From: a virus
Virus record (IMG/VR): IMGVR_UViG_3300010885_055241
Coordinates: 1-21,027 of that record
Strand: one strand, 5' to 3'
DNA length: 21,027 bases
The notes below the pieces were generated by a model. That model was not told the origin of the DNA. It saw only the letters and a program-made list of their open reading frames with translations, and did no database searches. Shown piece by piece: positions 12,949 to 20,568 of this stretch. A program made the translations under genes and the position numbers. How positions within the stretch are numbered: position 1 is the first letter of the stretch; each line of letters starts with the position of its first letter.

Positions 12949-13272
12949 TTATCTTCCTATGTAAACGTAGTTCGACGAAAGACCGCTATTAGTATTTACT
13001 CCCGTTAGTGTATACAAATGACTATCGGCTAGATTGTACACTATATCATTTGTCTCAACGTATTGAACGGTATTATCGCTAAACCCTTGTATGATGTATA
13101 ATTTGCTCGCTACAGGCTTACCACCAGGTGATGCACCATCGCCGACAAATAAGCGGACGTTCTGACTGTCGGTAGTTACTCCTAACTCACCTTGAGCTAA
13201 GACTGTTTGTTTACGATCAGTATTAGATCCTCGTCTAATTAAAAATTTAACAATATTTGTCGGTGTTGCCAT
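12949..13272 (-). CDS. Short virion protein with the same N-terminal domain as the S74 fibre
   Basis: 107 residues. Residues 8-45 (VKFLIRRGSNTDRKQTVLAQ, GELGVTTDSQNVRLFVGDG) are clearly related to the start of the 491-residue fibre that follows 3 nt downstream. Residues 55-107 (IIQGFSDNTVQYVETNDIVYNLADSHLYTL) correspond to the next fibre segment (FLGFSSSISNTVGFLGDTIYDTTAGALNVW). It stops where the fibre continues into its beta shaft. It may be a separate adaptor or decoration subunit sharing a docking site, or the remnant of a duplicated fibre gene. Nothing enzymatic is visible. The leader has no Shine-Dalgarno sequence. Confidence 0.8.
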   Translation of the reverse strand: MATPTNIVKFLIRRGSNTDRKQTVLAQGELGVTTDSQNVRLFVGDGASPGGKPVASKLYIIQGFSDNTVQYVETNDIVYNLADSHLYTLTGVNTNSGLSSNYVYIGR

Positions 13273-13293
13273 ATAACTTAAATACTTATCAAG

Positions 13294-14919
13294 TTAGTCA
13301 ATAAATACAGCTTGATTTTCAGAGGTAGAAGAATCTTGTATAATTGTATTGCTTTTGCCTATTATGTTTAGCTGCAGGTTGTACATTTTTTCTAAACCTC
13401 TATTAATTACTGTATTAAGTAGTGCCTCATTATTACCAATAAAGTGGTCAAGCGTAATATTATAATCCGTCATATCTAGATCGTCGAGTAAGAAGTAGAA
13501 GAAACCGTGAAGGAGTAAATTATTATGATCATCGTAAGTACCGTAAAATCTACCGATAATTTTGTCTTTAAGTCTTACGTGGTTTAAAGCTAGTTTTTGT
13601 ATAGCTTTGTTAATTACCCACGTCTGAGTATATTCATCAGGCTTTACCTTTATGTCATCAAGCGTATAAACTTCAAAGTCAGGTAAAGTTAGTACATCAG
13701 CAAAATTAGTCGATTCTGCTACTTTAATAATAGTGCGTACGCTATCAGATGCACGTAAACCTAAAATATACACATCATCAATTCCTGCATTTAAGCTTGC
13801 TACACTAGATGCGTAGCTATATGTTTCACTCGCAGGCAAGCCGAATCTATACAAAGAATATACCCCGATGGGATTCTGTGGCTTACTTGCATAAAACTTC
13901 CAAATATTGTAATTTGTAACTATAAAATATACGTTAGTAAAATTCTTACTTGTAAAGATATTTTTTATATTTTCATCGGTTTTGAGAAAATTAGCAAAAT
14001 TTACAATTTGATATGTCTTGAGTTCACCATCAAAAGATACAATGTTATTCTGCTCTGTACCTACGTATAGTCTCCCAGTAGAATTACTACCAGCTATCGC
14101 AATAGGTGCATTATTATAAAATACTTCAATATGTTGATTTATATTTAAGAAGTTTAAATCTAAGTCATAGCTTTTAATAGCGTAATTACCCTTATCTAGT
14201 ACATATACAGTATCATTGAATATCGTTATACCACCAATACCATTAAACTGATATTTTTTCTCAGCATTACCTGTACCACCGATAAGCTTAGTCAGTATTA
14301 ATCCATTAGGATAAATTTGATCATTAAAAAGAGCAGTTAAGTCATATTTATATACACTATTATAGAAGGAATCTGCTATGTAGAGTGAGTTATTATAAAA
14401 TGAAGCTCCGACAATGCTTTGAAAAGTTAAGTGCTGATCTATATTAACTAAGTTAGTTGACAGTAATACGGATATAGAAGAATTATCCTTTGCTGCTTTA
14501 CTTAGAATAACAGTATTAGGAGTACAGGTAACTATTAAATCACTATTTAATAGTTCACTATATTGCACTTCGGTGATAATCGCGTTATCGAAAGCTGATA
14601 AACCAATAGAGCTAAACGTAGTGAAATTTGATACCCCATAACCACCAGACAACCATCCAAAGGTGCTCGTCGATGTTATTGCTCCTGCAATAACAGGCAT
14701 ACCATCAGGTACTACATTACTACCCATCTCTGTTAGACCGAAGATGTAAAGAAAATTATCATATAACTTCTCGAACGACAAATTAAGCGAGCGAAACGTG
14801 CTTAGCTCGTTGGGCTGTATTTTAATTTGATCAAAATTATACGGTAATTCGAATGACTCGTTAAAATACCGATCATGTCGAAAGTTTGATGTTGCGAATA
14901 TGTTAGATATATAGTCCAT
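13294..14919 (-). CDS. Virion structural protein with NHL/propeller-like repeats
   Basis: 541 residues. Residues 1-65 are aromatic and polar (RYFNESFELPYNFDQIKI). About 165-300 contains at least three blade-like repeats of the form gIxxfNdxxYVxDxxxxxIxxYD, for example SFYNNSLYIADSFYNSVYKYDL at 173-194, GGITIFNDTVYVLDKGNYAIKSYDL at 229-253 and the weaker GRLYVGTEQNNIVSFDG at 282-298. These resemble NHL-type beta-propellers, often sugar- or protein-binding. The C-terminal 110 residues (WVINKAIQKLALNHVRLKDKIIG onward) are more helical. The start overlaps the stop of the 1112-residue gene by one base (TAATG), so the two are translationally coupled and probably parts of one tail structure. Exact place in the virion unknown. 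Confidence 0.78.
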   Translation of the reverse strand: MDYISNIFATSNFRHDRYFNESFELPYNFDQIKIQPNELSTFRSLNLSFEKLYDNFLYIFGLTEMGSNVVPDGMPVIAGAITSTSTFGWLSGGYGVSNFTTFSSIGLSAFDNAIITEVQYSELLNSDLIVTCTPNTVILSKAAKDNSSISVLLSTNLVNIDQHLTFQSIVGASFYNNSLYIADSFYNSVYKYDLTALFNDQIYPNGLILTKLIGGTGNAEKKYQFNGIGGITIFNDTVYVLDKGNYAIKSYDLDLNFLNINQHIEVFYNNAPIAIAGSNSTGRLYVGTEQNNIVSFDGELKTYQIVNFANFLKTDENIKNIFTSKNFTNVYFIVTNYNIWKFYASKPQNPIGVYSLYRFGLPASETYSYASSVASLNAGIDDVYILGLRASDSVRTIIKVAESTNFADVLTLPDFEVYTLDDIKVKPDEYTQTWVINKAIQKLALNHVRLKDKIIGRFYGTYDDHNNLLLHGFFYFLLDDLDMTDYNITLDHFIGNNEALLNTVINRGLEKMYNLQLNIIGKSNTIIQDSSTSENQAVFID

Positions 14920-17900
14920 TAGTCAATCCAATCTATTGTATTTACTGCCACTGTACTCGGTAGTACGTTATTTGCACTACTTAATATCTTAGATACAAGT
15001 AGCTTCTTTAACTTATCACTCTGTATACCTGAATTTACCATTGATATATTTAGATTTAAAGATTTAAGCGACGGTACATCTAATTTGAAAAATCTTTCTA
15101 TTTCGTCATTTAAATTGCGCTTACCTGCAGGTAGGTTGATAAGCATTGTAGTACCTGTATACTTTTTGTTCGCAATAGCGGAAATATCACTATCGAGTAA
15201 CGGCTTTGTATATATTCTTAAATCTGATATCTTTGTGTTTAAGACGTAGAAATATAACCCTTTAAGATATTGAGATAGCAGAGCATTATTAAAGAATGGC
15301 GATGCGCCAATAGTAAACGGTACTGTAAGACCAGCACTACGCGCATATTCACCAGGTTCGAAATTACTTGTACCTACATTTAACCCGTCTATAAATAAAG
15401 CTAACTGACCTTGTACGTTATCAAATCTTACAGCTATATTATGAGTACCGCTATCGACTGCTGATAAAGACTGTGTGATAGCTACTGTAGTACTATTTCT
15501 ACCTAGTAAGTTAGGTAGAGAAGCTCTTACAGTTAGCGAATTGCTTGTTAAGTATGGGTAAATTTCTCGTGCGATAAAATTTCCATTTGATACATTAAAA
15601 GTATGAATAGGAGAATTAAGTGAAGGTATATTTACGTTAGATATAAATTTACCATCGCTATCATATTTAATAAGATTTGTGCCTATACCACCCGATGTAG
15701 CTGCAAACTGAGTAACAATAGTATTATACCGGTACCCCTCAGGAGTGAAGTCTCCAGCAAAATCAATATCAACATTTCTAAAATCAGGATTATATAAAGC
15801 AGCGGTGAGAACTAGCTGTCTTGTGCTCGTGTATTTAGATAATTTATTATCTTGAACTATACTGAAATTACCGTCTATGTCAATATTAAACGAATCTATA
15901 GGTGTAAATGCACTAATAAATGGTAAATCAGTTCCGCTACCGCCTGAAGTGATATCCCATTTTCTTATTTCGGTATCGCTCTTTAAATAGTATATTGAAC
16001 CCTCATAAAGTCTCGTAATATACGAGCTCGTACAATAGAAGACGTCGTTATATATGGTACAGCTATTAGCTGCGGATAAGGGTAGTGAATTTAAACTAAT
16101 TATATTACTTGAGGCAGGGGTATAAATAGATTCTGTCGTAAAGTCAAAACAGTATAACTGGTTCGATGATACGGAGTTGACAAGAATAGCAGCTGAATTA
16201 TTATTATAGAAAGTGCCTGTTACATTATCAAAAGAAGGTATGTTTGTTTGCGATTTAGAAATAATAACGTGATTAGCAGCTAGATTATACAATCTACCAT
16301 TAGAGAGGAGAGTATAATAACCTTTTAACTCTTCTTTTCTAAAAATACCTACGACATCCGCTTCGAATGTAACCTTATCAACAATCTTAAAATCGCTATT
16401 AAGAATAACAATAGTATTCCTTTGCGGTATCATATAATACGGTGTGATATTGGTCTGATTAAAGATACCGAATCCTGAATCTGTATAGTTACCGACTAAT
16501 TCGTAAGCAAAGTCAGATCTCCAGTCGCTTACATTTATATCGAACGTTAGTGTAAAGCAGTTACTGTTATTATAGATTTCATCTAATGTAATAGTCTGAG
16601 AATACTCTTGTCCGTTAAACTGATATTCAAGTAACTGATTTGTATTAGTGAGTAACTGAGTATTATTAACAAAATAATTGACTAAATTATTTTGTATTAG
16701 GCTACTGCTTAATAGGTTGACGTAATTAGATAAATCTGTACCACCAATATGGTGGTAAGCGTAGTATACCCCTTTTTCAATATATAAATTACTGATAGTA
16801 TCAAATACGATGCTACCTGTTGAAATAATACTCTGTAATGTATCGAACTCTGTAGTATAAGTTTGCGCAATTGAATTTGTTGCGCTTAGTGCATCAAAGA
16901 AAGATATCTGCTGCGGATTATAATATCTATCTACCCAGACTGGAGTGGTTTCACTGGTACCGTTTCCTGAAAGCCATGCACATAAGAATGTGCCGCTATT
17001 TTCATCGGAGCTGTTTCCTGAATATGAATAATTACTATAATCCGCTCTCTTCTTAAAAATCTTATCAGATTTAAGTGGGTGATCACTCGCAGCAGCTCCT
17101 TTGCTTGTAAAGTTTGTATCGTTTACATTAATTTTACTATAAGGAAAAGTATTTGCCGGTACATGAAAATAGGTGATTGTATTAGGTTCTAATTCTATCT
17201 TCGACGTAAAGCCAGTGTACGATAGAATAATGCTATCAGAACCTTTGACCTGATTTGTACCAGAAAATATTTTCTTATAATCTCTATATGTAAAATCATC
17301 GGCACCTATATAAGTGTCGTTATCAGCATTGTTATTTTGAGGCGACAGCTCATTTTTTAAAGTTAAAATATTAACCTTAACATCGCTACCTGTAATATTG
17401 GAGTATTCAGTATTAACTAAATAGTTATTTTGAATATTATTTCTTGAATTTATTTCCGATGTATCAAGGGTATTAATGCTCGTAGTCTTGCTATACCGTA
17501 CATTAAACTCTTCGAGGTCATATGAGTCATAAGGAGTATCGGCGTGTCTCAGTTTAATAATAGAGTCAAGAGGGAATGTATTGGTAGAGCCAAGCGGTGG
17601 TTGCTTCAAACCTAGTCTACCTAGGTTTGAATATGTCATGTAATACGGGAAATCTAAAATAGTCTTATAGAAAACTATATAATCATTAACTTCATCATAA
17701 ATGTAGTAGAATGTTTGTGGGTGATAGGATTGACCGTTAATATATGCTAAATCAAAGCGAGGAGCAAAGCTCAAATTAAAGGAGTAGTCGAGAGTAAGTA
17801 AGTAATCAGTATTTTGATCATTGTGATGAATCTCACAAAACATATCATCAAGAAATACGATTTCAAAAAAGTTCTCGTTAACAGGTAACGTAGGGTAGAT

Positions 17901-18257
17901 ATGCTCTACAAGGCATACTCTTGGATTCTCTCCTATTAAATTAGTATTAAACAGCCAATATAATGAATCGCTGTTTATCTCTTTAATAGAGTCAAAAGTG
18001 AGAAATGACGTAAACGCTCGCTGAACTTTAGGTAAACCTCTAACAGACAATACGTCTCCAAGTTTTTTTCTGTTTGTTAGATAGAGATTAGAGAAATTAT
18101 TAATTTTGACGTCATTTGCACCGGAAAGCATATTCGGCAGCGTCATATGCATCCCCTGCTCTGTATAAAACGGACGACTATTTACTGTTACTGTAGGGTC
18201 AGAGTAGACAGGGTTCACCTGTTTAAAGGTGCTTGTATTCAATATGCTGTTATACAT
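14919..18257 (-). CDS. Large virion structural protein with LamG-like C-terminal domain
   Basis: 1112 residues, the largest product in the window. It is rich in Asn, Ser, Tyr and Thr, with no enzymatic motifs, signal or membrane segments. Residues about 400-600 hold WLSGNGTSETTPVWVDRYYNPQQ and further aromatic strands. About 640-880 has alternating strands like those in the 541-residue neighbour (NQLYCFDFTTESIYTP). About 890-1030 follows the concanavalin/LamG pattern (HNIAVRFDNVQGQLALFIDG, TIGASPFF, ISDLRIYTKPLLDSDISAI). The last 80 residues are more helical (LNDEIERFF, SDKLKKLLVSKIL). LamG folds often bind carbohydrates, consistent with a host-surface-contacting appendage. Start context is GATAAATA then 6 nt, with no Shine-Dalgarno sequence. 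A 65-nt gap separates it from the preceding gene. Confidence 0.8.
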   Translation of the reverse strand: MYNSILNTSTFKQVNPVYSDPTVTVNSRPFYTEQGMHMTLPNMLSGANDVKINNFSNLYLTNRKKLGDVLSVRGLPKVQRAFTSFLTFDSIKEINSDSLYWLFNTNLIGENPRVCLVEHIYPTLPVNENFFEIVFLDDMFCEIHHNDQNTDYLLTLDYSFNLSFAPRFDLAYINGQSYHPQTFYYIYDEVNDYIVFYKTILDFPYYMTYSNLGRLGLKQPPLGSTNTFPLDSIIKLRHADTPYDSYDLEEFNVRYSKTTSINTLDTSEINSRNNIQNNYLVNTEYSNITGSDVKVNILTLKNELSPQNNNADNDTYIGADDFTYRDYKKIFSGTNQVKGSDSIILSYTGFTSKIELEPNTITYFHVPANTFPYSKINVNDTNFTSKGAAASDHPLKSDKIFKKRADYSNYSYSGNSSDENSGTFLCAWLSGNGTSETTPVWVDRYYNPQQISFFDALSATNSIAQTYTTEFDTLQSIISTGSIVFDTISNLYIEKGVYYAYHHIGGTDLSNYVNLLSSSLIQNNLVNYFVNNTQLLTNTNQLLEYQFNGQEYSQTITLDEIYNNSNCFTLTFDINVSDWRSDFAYELVGNYTDSGFGIFNQTNITPYYMIPQRNTIVILNSDFKIVDKVTFEADVVGIFRKEELKGYYTLLSNGRLYNLAANHVIISKSQTNIPSFDNVTGTFYNNNSAAILVNSVSSNQLYCFDFTTESIYTPASSNIISLNSLPLSAANSCTIYNDVFYCTSSYITRLYEGSIYYLKSDTEIRKWDITSGGSGTDLPFISAFTPIDSFNIDIDGNFSIVQDNKLSKYTSTRQLVLTAALYNPDFRNVDIDFAGDFTPEGYRYNTIVTQFAATSGGIGTNLIKYDSDGKFISNVNIPSLNSPIHTFNVSNGNFIAREIYPYLTSNSLTVRASLPNLLGRNSTTVAITQSLSAVDSGTHNIAVRFDNVQGQLALFIDGLNVGTSNFEPGEYARSAGLTVPFTIGASPFFNNALLSQYLKGLYFYVLNTKISDLRIYTKPLLDSDISAIANKKYTGTTMLINLPAGKRNLNDEIERFFKLDVPSLKSLNLNISMVNSGIQSDKLKKLLVSKILSSANNVLPSTVAVNTIDWID

Positions 18258-18263
18258 TGTAAT

Positions 18264-18271
18264 TATTTATC
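18264..18271 (-). promoter_or_regulatory. GATAAATA box 6 nt before the 18257 start
   Basis: The minus strand reads GATAAATAATTACAATG. The box-to-ATG distance is the same as before the hydrolase gene at 4120. It could be an internal late promoter for the structural operon or a start-context element. Confidence 0.4.
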
Positions 18272-18276
18272 AGCAG

Positions 18277-18321
18277 TGCTGTATTAACATATGCACCCTT
18301 ACCGTTTTCGTAATTACAGCA
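18277..18321. repeat. Inverted repeat downstream of the 18586 gene
   Basis: TGCTGTA (18277-18283) and TACAGCA (18315-18321) can pair, extended by TTA/TAA past a one-base bulge, with a loop of about 25 nt. No U-tract follows on the minus strand, so it is not a typical terminator; it might be an RNA-processing or attenuation hairpin. Confidence 0.25.
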
Positions 18322-18322
18322 T

Positions 18323-18586
18323 TTAACCGCCTGAAGATAACATCTGTACAATTGCTTCGGCTGTAGTTTTATATTTACGTGCAAGAAGAGTTTCGAATCC
18401 GCTTACTCCGTTATCTATGCAGTATTGGTAGCAACCGGAAAGACTATCTGCCTGTATGATACTGCACGAGACATTTTCGTTTACATAAGCAGTGATTGGC
18501 AGCTGCGTAACAGGTTGCCCGGTAATATAAATTACACTATTGTCCAACACAATAGCAAACCGTGGGGTTGTTATTTGTATATCCAT
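18323..18586 (-). CDS. Small protein of unknown function
   Basis: 87 residues starting 3 nt after the stop of the Pro-Thr/LamG gene. The N-terminal half looks like a small beta domain (MDIQITTPRFAIVLDNSVIYITGQPV). The second half has three Cys (CSII, GCYQYC) and a helical tail (FETLLARKYKTTAEAIVQML). No known family. Tight spacing implies co-expression with the adhesin before it; an assembly partner or cap is possible but not shown. Confidence 0.68.
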   Translation of the reverse strand: MDIQITTPRFAIVLDNSVIYITGQPVTQLPITAYVNENVSCSIIQADSLSGCYQYCIDNGVSGFETLLARKYKTTAEAIVQMLSSGG

Positions 18587-18589
18587 AAA

Positions 18590-19576
18590 TTATGTAGGTA
18601 CACTGTACGGGGAACTATTTAGACCAGAACCTATAAGCGTAAAGGCTCCTGATGAGTTTGTACTACCGGATTTAATATATACTCGCGGTAGCGCACTAAA
18701 AGGACCAAATCCATTAGCTCCAAGGCTCTTAGGTGCTGTCCCAGTTCTAAAGAGACTTGTATCGGTTGTATATTGATTTATGATAAAGAATAGCTCGCAA
18801 TATGCGAATCTATCTGGTGCAGTGGCACCGGTAACACCAGAAGTATCATCACCTACCTGCGCAATTAAACTACTATCAGTAAACACGATATTACCAGTAC
18901 CATCGGGGGTGGAGGTTGATGAAGATACAGCTACACCGTTTTTATAGACGCTTATAGTGTTTGTACTTACATCAACAGAAACAAGTAAATGATACCACGC
19001 TCCAGTAGATATCGCGTTAATAACGCTTGTCCATATAAATGTTCCGTCACTTCTTCCCACCTGTACTGCCAATCCATTAGTTCCCGTTCTATAAATACTA
19101 AACGGCTCAGGAATAGAAGGGTTATCAGAACCGCGGTTAACAGCGAATAATGTCGAGTCTGTACTATTATTAGCATGGTAAAACCATCCCGAGAATGTAC
19201 ATTTTGTACTATCGGTTGCAGCATTAGCAAAATCAGGTGTATTACTCTGTAAGTAACTACTATTTAAAATACTATCAAATAAAGAGGCTGTAACAGAGAA
19301 TGCAGGCGTCGGAGTAGGAGTAGGTGTTGGTGTCGGAGTTGGTGTCGGAGTTGGTGTCGGAGTTGGTGTCGGAGTTGGTGTCGGAGTTGGTGTCGGAGTT
19401 GGTACTACGACTGACGCAGCTCTATGACCAGGTGCACTATTAAAGGGTATATTGTTACCTACATTTTTAGATCTCCTACCCGTATCACTAAAAGGCGACC
19501 CATACTGAACCGGTAATTTCGTAGTCGGTGCTTTCGTGAGCCTTCTAGCATCTGTAAATGTAGGTAATATCGGCAT
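18590..19576 (-). CDS. Virion adhesin with (Pro-Thr) stalk and LamG/concanavalin-like head
   Basis: 328 residues in three parts. Residues 1-58 are a basic, Pro-rich N-terminus (DARRLTKAPTTKLPVQYGSPF) that probably docks to the virion. Residues 59-91 are an uninterrupted Pro-Thr repeat, 17 Pro and 16 Thr, expected to form a stiff extended rod; in eukaryotes such tracts are typical O-glycan acceptors. About 95-270 is a LamG_3-type domain (CTFSGWFYHANNSTDSTLFAV, GAWYHLLVSVDVSTNTISVYKNG, CELFFIINQYT), usually carbohydrate- or surface-binding. The end (PRVYIKSGSTNSSGAFTLIGSG) is a small beta tail. It heads the long minus-strand block, with an exact TATAAATA box 26 nt upstream. A GT60-type gene starts 69 nt away on the other strand. 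No signal peptide, so a virion rather than secreted protein is assumed. Confidence 0.85.
   Translation of the reverse strand: MPILPTFTDARRLTKAPTTKLPVQYGSPFSDTGRRSKNVGNNIPFNSAPGHRAASVVVPTPTPTPTPTPTPTPTPTPTPTPTPTPTPTPTPAFSVTASLFDSILNSSYLQSNTPDFANAATDSTKCTFSGWFYHANNSTDSTLFAVNRGSDNPSIPEPFSIYRTGTNGLAVQVGRSDGTFIWTSVINAISTGAWYHLLVSVDVSTNTISVYKNGVAVSSSTSTPDGTGNIVFTDSSLIAQVGDDTSGVTGATAPDRFAYCELFFIINQYTTDTSLFRTGTAPKSLGANGFGPFSALPRVYIKSGSTNSSGAFTLIGSGLNSSPYSVPT
19304..19402 (-). repeat. Tandem repeat encoding (Pro-Thr)16-Pro
   Basis: A 99-nt in-frame tract of alternating Pro and Thr codons. Within it, 19331-19402 is six perfect copies of a 12-mer (plus strand TGTCGGAGTTGG). Identity at synonymous positions points to recent expansion by slippage or recombination rather than selection on the protein alone. 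Confidence 0.95.
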
Positions 19577-19602
19577 ATTCTATATAGCTGTAAGCTTATA
19601 GT

Positions 19603-19610
19603 TATTTATA
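19603..19610 (-). promoter_or_regulatory. TATAAATA late-promoter-like box for the structural operon
   Basis: An exact TATAAATA on the minus strand, 26 nt before the first ATG of the thirteen-gene minus-strand block. Spacing and orientation suit a T4-type late promoter with a short leader. It is the best-placed box in the window. Confidence 0.6.
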
Positions 19611-19631
19611 GTATATTTTATGTAATTCTCT

Positions 19632-19639
19632 TTTAAATA
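19632..19639 (+). promoter_or_regulatory. TTTAAATA box 6 nt before the plus-strand GT60 gene
   Basis: TTTAAATA differs from the NATAAATA form at one position and ends 6 nt before the ATG at 19646, the same spacing as at 4120 and 18257. There is no Shine-Dalgarno sequence. Confidence 0.3.
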
Positions 19640-19645
19640 TCGTAA

Positions 19646-20563
19646 ATGGACAAAATTCTTGTACAAATATGCTCTTATAGAGATATTCACCTTATATCGA
19701 CTGTAAAAGATTTATTTAATAAAGCTAGTGAACCATCGAGGTTACGTGTTGTCATAGCATGTCAGCGCGATACTAATGAAGATATAGATGAATTGAAAGC
19801 AATGCCTAATGTAACGGTTATAGACATTTATTATAAAGACACGAAAGGCGTGGGTTGGGCTCGGAATCTGTTACAGCGACAATATAACGACGAAAAATAC
19901 GTCTTACAATTAGACTCTCATCATAAATTTGTTCAAGATTGGGATGCTATGTGCATTAAGATGATAGAGGATCTACAAAATAAAGGTTATAGCAAGCCTA
20001 TGCTCACTACGTACTTACCGGATTATAATGAAACTACCGGGGATCTATCTACAACAGCTCCGACAAAAATGACGTTCTGTAATTTTGAAAAAAATGGATT
20101 AATCGCATTTGCATATACAGAGGTTAAAGATTATAATAAGTTAACTCTTCCGGAACGTGCAAGATTTTATTCAGGTCACTTTGTATTTACTTTAGGTAAA
20201 TGGGATTTAGAAGTTCTCTACGACCCTGATTGTTGGAGTATTTTTGCAGAAGAGCTCAATATGGGTGTTCGCTCATATACTCATGGGTATGATTTGTTTC
20301 ATCCTCATAAGCTTATAGCTTATCATTGTTACAGCAGAAGCTCACGCTGGGCGCATCACTATGATGTAGATAACTTAGATGAACGGTTAGATCAATCCGC
20401 CTCACGGTTGCGGCAGCTATTGTATGTTGATAATGTAGATTTTGGTATATACGGTGTAGGAAAATTTAGGTCTATTAAAGATTACGAAAATTATACAGGT
20501 ATAGATTTTAAAAATAAATCTACTATACAGAGAATAAATTATACCCCTCTACCGCATATATAG
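19646..20563 (+). CDS. Second GT60-like polypeptide GlcNAc-transferase family glycosyltransferase
   Basis: 305 residues, a paralogue of the 407-residue enzyme at 7430-8653; the first 100 residues align without gaps and about half are identical. Motifs: VQICSYRD at 6-13, GVGWARNLLQ at 68-77, LDSHHKF at 89-95 with Asp90, SGHFVFTLG at 176-184, GVRSYTHGYDLFHPHK at 207-222. The FHGEEI motif of the paralogue is changed to IFAEELN (199-205) and WHEYTRNGR becomes YHCYSRSSR, so acceptor or donor preference may differ. It lacks the paralogue's C-terminal extra domain. It is the only plus-strand gene in the right 16 kb and lies exactly between two minus-strand genes encoding (Pro-Thr)n proteins. The GT60 family is known for modifying Thr or hydroxyproline, so these stalks are attractive acceptors (inference). 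Only 5 nt separate its stop from the convergent gene. Confidence 0.86.
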   Translation: MDKILVQICSYRDIHLISTVKDLFNKASEPSRLRVVIACQRDTNEDIDELKAMPNVTVIDIYYKDTKGVGWARNLLQRQYNDEKYVLQLDSHHKFVQDWDAMCIKMIEDLQNKGYSKPMLTTYLPDYNETTGDLSTTAPTKMTFCNFEKNGLIAFAYTEVKDYNKLTLPERARFYSGHFVFTLGKWDLEVLYDPDCWSIFAEELNMGVRSYTHGYDLFHPHKLIAYHCYSRSSRWAHHYDVDNLDERLDQSASRLRQLLYVDNVDFGIYGVGKFRSIKDYENYTGIDFKNKSTIQRINYTPLPHI

Positions 20564-20568
20564 TATTC

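Noticed and set aside
11470-13272. Diversity-generating retroelement suggested by tropism-determinant-like N-termini
   Set aside because: No reverse transcriptase, no template/variable repeat pair and no C-type lectin end; the fibre ends in an S74 domain instead.
18967-19230. 87-residue minus-strand frame inside the LamG adhesin gene
   Set aside because: Out of frame within a clear LamG domain; a shadow frame.
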